Under the pieces are notes generated by a model that worked only from the letters and a program-made list of their open reading frames with translations, searched no databases and had not been told where the DNA came from. Position numbers and translations under genes: made by a program. DNA of 16,678 bases from Rhodoferax sp. UBA5149. Its GTDB lineage: Bacteria; Pseudomonadota; Gammaproteobacteria; Burkholderiales; Burkholderiaceae_C. Positions within the stretch are counted from its first letter, which is position 1. Every line of letters starts with the position of its first letter. Positions 7,560 to 14,209 of the stretch are shown here, piece after piece. The DNA is taken from assembly GCF_002413825.1 (NCBI RefSeq), contig NZ_DHXT01000158.1:30093-46770 (forward strand), written 5' to 3'.

Positions 7560-8594
7560 CTAGACGCGGACCAGCAATTTGCCGAGGTTTTTCCCGTCGA
7601 ACAGCATGTTGAGCGCCTGCGGCAATTGCTCGAAGCCGTCGACGAATGTTTCTTCAAAAACGATGTCCCGGTTTTTCACCCACGGCTCCACCGTGGCGCG
7701 CATTTCGTCCATGCGGTGCGCAAAGTCGCGCGCCAGAATGCCCTGGATGGTGGCGCGCTGAAACAGCATGTGTTGCAGAAAACGCGGGCCCAGGTCGGGC
7801 CGGTCCAGGCCGCCATCGTATTGGCTGATGGTGCCGCAAATGACGATGCGGGCGCGCCGCTTGATCAGCGGGATGACGGCATCGGTCACCATGCCGCCCA
7901 CATTGTCGAAATAAATGTCCACGCCGCCGCTTTGCCGCTGCAGTTCTTCGGCCAGCGCCTCGGTGCTGGTAAAAGCGCGGTAATCCACGGCGCCATCGAG
8001 CTTCAGGGTGTTGATCAGGTAGCTGCATTTGGCGGCACCGCCGGCAATGCCGATCACGCGACAACCGGCACGCTTGCCGAATTGAGCCACCAGCGAGCCC
8101 ACGGCGCCGGCCGCGCCCGACACCACCAGCGTGTCGCCTGGTCGCGGTCGGCCCGCGTCCATCAGGCCGAACCAGGCGGTGCGTCCGGGCATGCCCAACA
8201 CGCCCAGCGCGGTGCTCACCGGTGCGGTTTGCGGATTGATGAGCTGCAGGTCGTTGGCGTGGCATTTGTCAAAAAGTTGCCAGCCGCTGGCGCTCAGCAC
8301 CCAATCGTCCGCCCGGAAGCGCTCGCTGGCTGACGCCACCACCTGGCCGACCACCCCTGAGCGCTGCACAATGCCCAGCGGATGCGGCACATCGTAGGTG
8401 TTGCGCTCATGCTGCTGGATACGCATGTAGGGGTCCACGCTGATGTAGCGCGCACGCACGATGACCTCGTTGGTCGACAGTGTTGTATCCAGCGCGCTTT
8501 CGCGCAGGTCGTAGTGTTCCGCGCTGACCCGGTCCTGCGGGCGCTTGACGTAAAACCATTGGCGGTTGAGCAGCGTTGCGTTTGACATGTTCAT
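7560..8594 (-). CDS. NADP-dependent oxidoreductase, zinc-independent MDR family
   Basis: A 344-residue cytoplasmic enzyme of the medium-chain dehydrogenase/reductase superfamily, in the branch containing leukotriene B4 12-hydroxydehydrogenase and bacterial YncB/CurA-like enal/enone reductases. It opens with RQWFYVKRPQDRVSAEHYDL and contains VDPYMRIQ (about 53-60), GMPGRTAWFGLMDAG (134-148), the nucleotide-binding VVSGAAGAVGSLVAQ (157-171) and YFDNVGGMVTDAVIPL (228-243). The structural and catalytic zinc ligands of alcohol dehydrogenases are absent. The expected reaction is NADPH-dependent reduction of an alpha,beta-unsaturated carbonyl, but the substrate cannot be named. ATG 8594 is used. An in-frame ATG two codons later (8588) is equally possible, and neither has a strong ribosome binding site. 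It lies 57 bp downstream of mltB on the same strand. Confidence 0.9.
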   Translation of the reverse strand: MNMSNATLLNRQWFYVKRPQDRVSAEHYDLRESALDTTLSTNEVIVRARYISVDPYMRIQQHERNTYDVPHPLGIVQRSGVVGQVVASASERFRADDWVLSASGWQLFDKCHANDLQLINPQTAPVSTALGVLGMPGRTAWFGLMDAGRPRPGDTLVVSGAAGAVGSLVAQFGKRAGCRVIGIAGGAAKCSYLINTLKLDGAVDYRAFTSTEALAEELQRQSGGVDIYFDNVGGMVTDAVIPLIKRRARIVICGTISQYDGGLDRPDLGPRFLQHMLFQRATIQGILARDFAHRMDEMRATVEPWVKNRDIVFEETFVDGFEQLPQALNMLFDGKNLGKLLVRV

Positions 8595-8651
8595 TCTTTC
8601 GGGAGTTGGTGGACGTGATTGCGCGCGTTTGGAGAAGGGCGTGCAGCGTGT

Positions 8652-9734
8652 TCAGCGATTCATTTCTGCCGCAACGGCCTGGCCCAACTCAATCACCGCC
8701 AGGGCGTAGTAGCTGCTCCAGTTGTAGCGCGTGATGGCATAGAAGTTCTCGGTGCCGGCCACGTAGCTGGGCGGCGCGTCCCCATTTTGCAACTCCACCA
8801 GCGCCAGCGGGCCCGGGTGTTGCAGGGCTGGGCCTTCCAGCACCGCCCCATTGGCCACGAAGCTGGCGACGCTGAAGGTGGGCAGGATGTCGGGCGCCAG
8901 CAGCGCGTCTTTGTCGAGCTTGGCCGTATCAAAGCTCACCGGGAAATGGGTGGGCATGCCGCGCTGCCAGTTGAAGGCCTTGAAATAATTGGCGACCGAA
9001 CCAATCACATCGGCCGGGCTGTTGAACAGGTCAACCCGGCCGTCGCCGTCAAAATCAATCGCATATTTCACCCAAGCGGACGGCATGAACTGGGCCATGC
9101 CCATGGCCCCGGCGAAGCTGCCATGCAGCGTCAGCGGGTCGACGCTGGTGCGGTGGGTCAGGCTTAAATACTGTTCCAGCTCGCCTTTGAAAAACTCGCT
9201 GCGCTCTTTGGCGCGCGGGTGGTTGGCCGGAAAATCAAAGGCCAGGGTGGTGAGCGCGTCGATCACCCGAAAGCTGCCCATTTGCTGGCCGTAAATGGTT
9301 TCCACGCCGATGATGCCGACGATGATCTCGGCTGGCACGCCGGTTTCGCTTTCAGCCCGCGCCAGCGTCTCGCGGTTGTCCTGCCAGAATTTGACCCCGG
9401 CGTTGATGCGAACCGGGTCAATGAAACGGCTGCGGTAGACGCGCCAGTTCTTGAGCGTGCCGACCGGGGGCGGCTGGATGAACTTGGCCACCTGCGGCAA
9501 GTAGTGGGCCTGGCCGATGGCTTGGCGTACCCAGTCACGGTCCAGATCGCGGCGCGCCGCCATGTCGTCGGCGGCCTGCATGGCATCCGCGCGCTCGGCG
9601 TAGGCCGGGCCGGGCAGGGCCGGTTGGCGGGCGGCGACGACTTTCTTCTTAATGCTTTTCGTGGCCTGAGCCCCCGTCGACATTGCGCAGGCAGCTATAA
9701 AAAATATAGCAAATGAGAGAAATTTGAAAGTCAC
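8652..9734 (-). CDS. mltB: Lytic murein transglycosylase B, probable lipoprotein
   Basis: A 360-residue peptidoglycan-cleaving enzyme of the MltB (SLT_2) family, which cuts the MurNAc-GlcNAc bond to form 1,6-anhydro ends. The catalytic glutamate is E145 in GIIGVETIYGQQMGSF. Downstream are AGAMGMAQFMPSAWVKYAIDFDGDG and the FNWQRGMP segment. The start chosen is GTG 9734, whose GTGA overlaps the tgpA stop at 9731-9733. An upstream in-frame GTG at 9743 would add three residues. The N terminus MTFKFLSFAIFFIAACAMS has a hydrophobic core and a lipobox-like IAAC ending at C16, consistent with an outer-membrane lipoprotein like E. coli MltB. AQA at 22-24 offers an alternative signal peptidase I site. 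This signal sequence is encoded by repeat copy C. It is the last gene of the MoxR-DUF58-TgpA unit. Confidence 0.9.
   Translation of the reverse strand: MTFKFLSFAIFFIAACAMSTGAQATKSIKKKVVAARQPALPGPAYAERADAMQAADDMAARRDLDRDWVRQAIGQAHYLPQVAKFIQPPPVGTLKNWRVYRSRFIDPVRINAGVKFWQDNRETLARAESETGVPAEIIVGIIGVETIYGQQMGSFRVIDALTTLAFDFPANHPRAKERSEFFKGELEQYLSLTHRTSVDPLTLHGSFAGAMGMAQFMPSAWVKYAIDFDGDGRVDLFNSPADVIGSVANYFKAFNWQRGMPTHFPVSFDTAKLDKDALLAPDILPTFSVASFVANGAVLEGPALQHPGPLALVELQNGDAPPSYVAGTENFYAITRYNWSSYYALAVIELGQAVAAEMNR
9656..9714 (-). repeat. Short interspersed repeat, copy C (signal peptide of mltB)
   Basis: Read on the minus strand this is TTTGCTATATTTTTTATAGC, then TGCGC, then ACGGGGGCTCAGGCCACG. The shared core (AGCCCCCGT on the plus strand) is at 9669-9677. 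The AT-rich half, GCTATATTTTTTATAGC, is a palindrome around a T-rich centre. In the mltB frame it encodes FAIFFIAACAMSTGAQAT, nearly the whole signal peptide. Confidence 0.78.
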
Positions 9735-11740
9735 GTCGGCCACACCAGTTGTTTGAGTTCGCGTTGCAGTGTAGCGAGACCAGTGCGCTGGGCGCCGGGC
9801 GGCGCATAGCGCTGCACTTCGAGGCGCAGCAGCCAGTCGCGAATCGCCAGTGCCGCGGGGTTTTTCGGGCCGAACTGCTGGGCCAACTGCTCCGCCATCG
9901 CGCGCGGCGGGCTGTTCGGCGCGACGTTGACACCGGCTTTTTGCAGACGCGCCGCGGCCGTCGCCAGCAGGCGCAGCCAGGGGTCATGCCGGCTGCGTTC
10001 CCATAGGGTCCAGGCCGCGCCGCCCAGGCTGGCCAGCACCACGATCGCAATCAAGAGGTAGATCAGGTCCTCCCAGCTGGGCGACTCGAAGCCGATGTCC
10101 TTCAACAAATTGAGCTGTTTGCCCTGCGTGTAGTTCAGTACCGATTGATTCCAGCGGTTGTTGACGGCGTCCCACAAGGTGCGCAGACTCAGGGCCAGCC
10201 CAGGGCTGACATTGCTCAGGACGCTGGTGATCACGCTGGTCGGCGCCTGCAGGCGCTGCGGGGCACTGATGCGCCCGGGTGCCACGGCCGAGGTTGGGTC
10301 CACCCGCACCCAGCCGCGCCCGCTAAGCCAGACCTCGGCCCAGGCGTGGGCGTCGCTCTGGCGCACGGTCCAGAAACCGTCCACGGTGTTTTTTTCACCG
10401 CCCTGGTAGCCGGTGACGATGCGGGCGGGTACATCGAGCGCACGCATCAGGATCACGAAGCTCGACGCAATGTGTTCGCAAAAACCCTCTTTGCGGTCGA
10501 ACCAGAACTCGTCGGCCGTGTGCTGGCCGTAGACGCCGGGGTCCAGCGTGTAGCTGTAGCCACCGGTGCGCAGACGCGCCAGCACGGCGCCCACCAGTTG
10601 CGCGCCGTCGGCTCTCACATTGCGCGGGTCGCGCCGCAGCTCGGCGGCCAGTTGCAGCGTGCGCGGGTTGAAGCCGGCGGGCAGCTCCAGATAGTCTTGC
10701 AGGCCGGCCACCTGGCTTGGCGGGCCGTGACGGAAGTCGGGGTAGCTCCGGGCGGTGTAGCGCACCAGGTCGGTAATCGGGCGGTCCGCCAGCCATTGCA
10801 GCTCGGGCGTCATGCTGGCGTCAAAGCCGCTTAATACGGGCTTGGTCGGGGTGGCGTCCAGCAGCAATAACCACGGCCGGTTGTTGGGCTCCAGCGTCAC
10901 CTGGTAGTTGACGGGTAACCCCTGCACCTGCAGATTGGCCGGCGGCTGCATGCGGGCCGGGAAGCCCGAGCGCAGCGGCCGCCAGTTGCGGCCGTCGAAG
11001 GTGGACAGCACCGGTCCGCGAAAGTACAGCTCGGACTGCGGCGGCGCCGCGCCGTCAAAGCGGATGCGCAGGGCGATGCTGTCGTCCAGCGCCAGGCTGG
11101 CAATGTTGCCCACCTGCATGCTGGCGGACAAGCCACTGCGCCCGCTCATGCCGTCGCTCGGGATGCCCCACAGCGGCGCCATCCGCGGAAACAACACAAA
11201 CAGCACGGCCATGATGGGGGCGCCCAGCAGCGCCATCCAGCCGGCGGTTTTGGCGGCCTGCGCCAAGGGCGGTTTCCCGACCGGCATGTGGGCGTTGACC
11301 AACGCCGTGAGCAGGCCCAGCAGCGCGATCAGCATGGCCGCTGCGGTGAGCAGCGATTGCGAGAAGAAGAAGTTGGTCAGCAGGGTGAAGAAGCTGAGGA
11401 AAAACACCACGAAGGCATCCCGTTTGGCCCGCAGCTCCAGTGTTTTCAAGGCCAGCAAGACCACGATCAGGGTGATGCCGGCGTCGCGTCCGAGCAATGT
11501 TTTGTGCGTGAACCAGGTAGCGGCCATCGTCAGCACCAGCAAGCCCAGCAGCCACCAGCGGGAGGGCAGCGGCCGCACCGTGACGGCCAGCCAGCCGCGC
11601 CACAACAGCACGCCGGCGGCCAGCAAACTGCACCACAGTGGCAGATAGCCGACCTGAGGCATCACCACCCAGGCGATCACCAGCAGCAGGAACAGGGTGT
11701 CGCGGCTGTCACGGGGGAGTTGGTTGAGGCGCTTCAACAT
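9731..11740 (-). CDS. tgpA: TgpA-like transglutaminase-domain membrane protein (DUF3488/DUF4129)
   Basis: A 669-residue inner-membrane protein. About six helices occupy residues 15-185 (DUF3488). A large periplasmic part follows, with a transglutaminase-like core carrying the Cys-His-Asp triad at C421 (KEGFCEHIASSFV), H465 (SDAHAWAEVW) and D481 (RVDPTSA). A final helix at about 557-579 precedes a cytoplasmic DUF4129-like tail. This order matches TgpA, a periplasmic transglutaminase-fold protein required for viability in Pseudomonas aeruginosa; its substrate is unknown and probably lies in the envelope. The start is ATG 11740, preceded by a weak GAGAAG. It belongs to an operon with moxR and the DUF58 gene, the conserved partners of this family, but is separated from DUF58 by a 572-bp gap filled by a foldback repeat. 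The stop overlaps the mltB start. Confidence 0.9.
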   Translation of the reverse strand: MLKRLNQLPRDSRDTLFLLLVIAWVVMPQVGYLPLWCSLLAAGVLLWRGWLAVTVRPLPSRWWLLGLLVLTMAATWFTHKTLLGRDAGITLIVVLLALKTLELRAKRDAFVVFFLSFFTLLTNFFFSQSLLTAAAMLIALLGLLTALVNAHMPVGKPPLAQAAKTAGWMALLGAPIMAVLFVLFPRMAPLWGIPSDGMSGRSGLSASMQVGNIASLALDDSIALRIRFDGAAPPQSELYFRGPVLSTFDGRNWRPLRSGFPARMQPPANLQVQGLPVNYQVTLEPNNRPWLLLLDATPTKPVLSGFDASMTPELQWLADRPITDLVRYTARSYPDFRHGPPSQVAGLQDYLELPAGFNPRTLQLAAELRRDPRNVRADGAQLVGAVLARLRTGGYSYTLDPGVYGQHTADEFWFDRKEGFCEHIASSFVILMRALDVPARIVTGYQGGEKNTVDGFWTVRQSDAHAWAEVWLSGRGWVRVDPTSAVAPGRISAPQRLQAPTSVITSVLSNVSPGLALSLRTLWDAVNNRWNQSVLNYTQGKQLNLLKDIGFESPSWEDLIYLLIAIVVLASLGGAAWTLWERSRHDPWLRLLATAAARLQKAGVNVAPNSPPRAMAEQLAQQFGPKNPAALAIRDWLLRLEVQRYAPPGAQRTGLATLQRELKQLVWPT

Positions 11741-11762
11741 GGTGGCTTCTCTGTTGACTTAT

Positions 11763-12271
11763 AGGCGCGCAGCGAAGCCGGGTCTCGCCCCGGCGGGCGA
11801 CTCACTTTTCTTGCTTCGCCAAGAAAAGTAAGCAAAAGAAGGCGAGCCCAACGTCAGGGCCGCTTCGCGGTGCCTTGCGCTGCTCGCGTCAAGCGGGGTC
11901 GGGCTAAACTCGCTGCGCTCAGACAACGCCCGCGCTGATCCGCTTGCCGCTGTGCTGCTCAGCCCTGCCTCAATGGGCGATGGCAGAACAGCCGAAGAAC
12001 CGAATACGCGCGGCCGCGCGTATTCGGTGTGTTCTGTCTCCGGTATTAAAGCCGTTATGAGGAGGCGAGTAGCGCAGGCCTGGGCGGATAAGGGCTGGCG
12101 TTGTCTGAGCGCAGCGAGTTTAGCCAGACCCCGACCGGGCCGAGCAACGCAGCTTACCGGCGCAAAGCGCCGGGCGACGAATCCGGCTCGCCTTTTCTTT
12201 GGTGACTTTCTTTTGGCGAAGCAAAAGAAAGTTACTGCGCTGTCGGGCGCACATCCCGACATGCCGCGCCT
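11763..12271. repeat. 509-bp foldback (long imperfect palindrome) element
   Basis: This element fills most of the 572-bp gap between the DUF58 gene and tgpA. The two halves are inverted copies around an axis at about 12013.5. Pairs seen are: AGGCGCG (11763-11769) with CGCGCCT (12265-12271); GCCGGG/CCCGGC hairpin (11777-11794) with GTCGGG/CCCGAC hairpin (12242-12260); ACTTTTCTTG-CTTCGC-CAAGAAAAGT (11804-11829) with ACTTTCTTTTG-GCGAAG-CAAAAGAAAGT (12205-12232); GGCGAGCC (11841-11848) with GGCTCGCC (12185-12192); and a perfect 29-bp inverted match (11902-11930 with 12097-12125). No transposase frame and no target duplication are visible. Similar sequences containing the GGCGAAGCAAAAGAAAGT block are familiar to me from Comamonadaceae and Xanthomonadaceae genomes, from memory. 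It may be a non-autonomous mobile repeat. Confidence 0.88.
11999..12028. repeat. Perfect 30-bp palindrome at the centre of the foldback element
   Basis: The left half ACCGAATACGCGCGG is followed directly by its exact reverse complement CCGCGCGTATTCGGT, with no spacer. Its axis coincides exactly with the axis of the 29-bp inverted pair 11902-11930/12097-12125. CAGAACA (11984-11990) and TGTTCTG (12030-12036) extend the pairing after an asymmetric gap. Confidence 0.95.
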
Positions 12272-12312
12272 GCCAGTGCGACTCCCACCCCGCCATGACT
12301 CGCCCAAAACAC

Positions 12313-13245
12313 TCAACATAAAGCCAGCGCTTCCAGACAGTGCCGTTTGTGCACTTCACCGCAGCTGGGCTTGATGTCCTGGCCGCCCAAGCGCAAACCG
12401 TAATCCAGCCCCAGCTTCTCGGCCTGCAGCACCCAGGCACACAAGCGCGACAGCTGTTGCTCCGGGTGCGAAGTGCCGCAGTGCTGCCGGTCCAGCCACA
12501 ACTCAACGCGTTGCACCTGGCTGGCGTCGCGGCTGACCAGTTCGTCGGCCTTGGCGGCCTTCTTCCAGACCACCAGCTTCAGCGGGTCGCCGCGGCGGTA
12601 GGCGCGTACGCCGTCGTATTCGCCGCTGACGTGCTGGTGCGCGGCGGCGGCACCGCCGGCGCGCGGTTCACCCGGTGGCAAAGGCGGCGCAGAAGATTCG
12701 GGTGCCGGGTACACCAGCACTTGGGCAGCGGGCCGCCACGCGGTCCAGACCCGAAACGTGCCCAGCGGAAAACGCGTTTCAGCCGTCAGCGCCGGCACCC
12801 GGTGCAGGCCGCGCCGCTCCGGCTTGAAGGCGATGTGCACGGTCGCGCTGCCCTGCGCCGGTAGGTCGGTCCAGACCCAGTGGTCCGACCCCAACACCGC
12901 CAGACCAATGCCGTGCCGGATGCTGCGCCTTTGACTCTGGAGGTTTATGGTAATTGTGGCGCTAGCCCCCGTGAATATTGCATCGGGCGCTATCAAATTC
13001 ATAGTAATGCCACGCAGGGTGCCGTGGCACACATACATGCCCACGACGGCGCTGCCGCCCAGCAAAAAGGTCAGCAGGTAGCCCAGGTTGAGCTGGTAGT
13101 TGATCGACGTGACCAGCAGCAGCAATAGCGTGGCGCCCAGCATGAAACCGGGGCGGGTCGGCAGGATGTAGACGTTGCGCTGGGTCAGGGTGACGACGTC
13201 GCGCAAGGGCAGCCGCGTCACGAACCAGCGCTGGAACCGGTTCAC
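12313..13245 (-). CDS. DUF58 domain-containing protein
   Basis: A 310-residue protein anchored by two membrane helices near the N terminus (about residues 32-47 and 54-72), with a soluble remainder carrying the DUF58 signature YRRGDPLKLVVWKKAAK preceded by GEYDGVRA. The MoxR-DUF58-TgpA trio is conserved in many proteobacteria. The DUF58 protein is thought to work with the MoxR ATPase on an envelope-related target, but no reaction is established. The start is GTG 13245, whose GTGA overlaps the moxR stop (13242-13244). Residues about 79-97 (ITMNLIAPDAIFTGASATI) are encoded by repeat copy D and lie where the family normally has its first beta strands. The gene ends with TGA at 12313-12315, 42 bp from the edge of the foldback element. 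Confidence 0.88.
   Translation of the reverse strand: MNRFQRWFVTRLPLRDVVTLTQRNVYILPTRPGFMLGATLLLLLVTSINYQLNLGYLLTFLLGGSAVVGMYVCHGTLRGITMNLIAPDAIFTGASATITINLQSQRRSIRHGIGLAVLGSDHWVWTDLPAQGSATVHIAFKPERRGLHRVPALTAETRFPLGTFRVWTAWRPAAQVLVYPAPESSAPPLPPGEPRAGGAAAAHQHVSGEYDGVRAYRRGDPLKLVVWKKAAKADELVSRDASQVQRVELWLDRQHCGTSHPEQQLSRLCAWVLQAEKLGLDYGLRLGGQDIKPSCGEVHKRHCLEALALC
12951..13008 (-). repeat. Short interspersed repeat, copy D (inside the DUF58 gene)
   Basis: Read on the minus strand this shows ACTATGAATTTGATAGC, then a variable middle, then ACGGGGGCTAGCGCCACAATT. The shared core (AGCCCCCGT on the plus strand) is at 12964-12972. It is in frame with the DUF58 gene, encoding about residues 79-97. 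It is the most diverged copy in its AT-rich half. Confidence 0.65.
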
Positions 13246-14162
13246 GGCAGCGGTACGGCGTCAAGCATGGCGCGCACCTGTTCGACCGATCCGCGACCCG
13301 CGTCCCCGACCGGAATCAGGCGGTGGGCTATGGTTTGCGGCAGGATGGCCTGCACGTCGTCCGGTGCTACATAGTCGCGCCCACAGAGCAAGGCTTGCGC
13401 CTTGGCGGCGCGCACCACGGCAATGCCGGCCCGTGGGCTCAGGCCCATCAGGAACCACTGGCCAGACCGGGTGGCGGTAATCAGGTCCTGTACATAGTCC
13501 AGCAGCGGCGCGCTGGCATGAATGTCCAGCACCTGGCGCTGCAGCGCTTGCAACTCCGCCGCGTTCAGCAAGCTGGGCAGGGCATCCAGAATGTCGCGGC
13601 GGTCGTGGCCCGCCAGCAGCTCGCGCTCGGCGGCGCGATCCGGGTAGCCGAGCGAGATGCGCATCAAAAACCGGTCCAGCTGCGACTCCGGCAGGGCATA
13701 GGTGCCGAGCTGGTCGTGCGGGTTTTGTGTGGCGATGACAAAGAAAGGCGAGGGCAGGGCGCGGGTTTCGCCGTCCACGGTGACCTGCTTCTCTTCCATC
13801 GCTTCCAGCAGCGCGCTCTGGGTTTTGGGGCTGGCACGGTTGATCTCATCGGCCAGCAGCACCTGCGCAAACAGCGGCCCCGGGTGGAACACAAAAGCCT
13901 CCTTGGCGCGCTCGTAAATCGACACGCCGGTGAGGTCGCTGGGCATCAGGTCGGCGGTGAACTGAACGCGCGAGAACTGCAGGCCAAAGGTTCGGGCCAG
14001 CGCGTGGGCCAGCGTGGTCTTGCCAACACCGGGCACGTCTTCAATCAGCAGGTGGCCACCGGCCAGCAGGCACGCCACACAATCTTGCGTTTGGTCAGGC
14101 TTGCCAACAATCACCGTGTTAAGCTGATTAACCAGTGATTTAAGTTTTTGTTGTGCATCCAT
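13242..14162 (-). CDS. moxR: MoxR-family AAA+ ATPase
   Basis: A 306-residue cytoplasmic AAA+ ATPase of the MoxR class, proposed to act as a chaperone for maturation of partner proteins. The P-loop EDVPGVGKTT is at residues 41-50, and Walker B VLLADEIN at 101-108 has D105 and E106. The ATQNP sensor is at about 144-148 and LDRFLMR at 162-168. All catalytic positions appear intact, and the length is normal for the family. The start is ATG 14162-14160, preceded by AAGG at a suitable distance. It is the first gene of the minus-strand unit and diverges from the deacetylase gene with only 47 bp between starts, so its promoter probably overlaps that gene's leader. The stop overlaps the DUF58 start by GTGA. 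Confidence 0.93.
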   Translation of the reverse strand: MDAQQKLKSLVNQLNTVIVGKPDQTQDCVACLLAGGHLLIEDVPGVGKTTLAHALARTFGLQFSRVQFTADLMPSDLTGVSIYERAKEAFVFHPGPLFAQVLLADEINRASPKTQSALLEAMEEKQVTVDGETRALPSPFFVIATQNPHDQLGTYALPESQLDRFLMRISLGYPDRAAERELLAGHDRRDILDALPSLLNAAELQALQRQVLDIHASAPLLDYVQDLITATRSGQWFLMGLSPRAGIAVVRAAKAQALLCGRDYVAPDDVQAILPQTIAHRLIPVGDAGRGSVEQVRAMLDAVPLP

Positions 14163-14209
14163 GGCATGACCTTACCAAAAAAATTCAGAGACAGGGCCGC
14201 ACTGTGACT

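Noticed and set aside
7542..8333. Plus-strand open frame of 263 codons opposite the oxidoreductase gene
   Set aside because: Antisense shadow: low-complexity His/Ala/Gln-rich translation with no domain, while the minus-strand frame carries clear MDR motifs.
10908..11648. Plus-strand open frame of 246 codons opposite tgpA
   Set aside because: Antisense shadow with biased Ser/Ala/Arg composition; the TgpA frame has an intact catalytic triad and membrane helices.
11741..12312. Target-site duplication at the ends of the foldback element
   Set aside because: The bases outside 11763 (GACTTAT) and 12271 (GCCAGTG) do not match directly or inverted, so no duplication can be claimed.
11759..12319. 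Long minus-strand open frame (186 codons) and a plus-strand frame 11952-12374 in the DUF58-tgpA gap
   Set aside because: Both run through the foldback arms and into flanking DNA, have no recognisable domain, and contain repeat-encoded strings such as FFCFAKRKSPKKRRAG. They are best explained as open frames created by a high-GC inverted repeat.
12120..12506. Minus-strand frame of 128 codons covering the right foldback arm and the end of the DUF58 gene
   Set aside because: It overlaps the real DUF58 frame out of phase and its second half is repeat-encoded (ARQRSNFLLLRQKKVTKEKA), a string that often appears as a spurious hypothetical protein.
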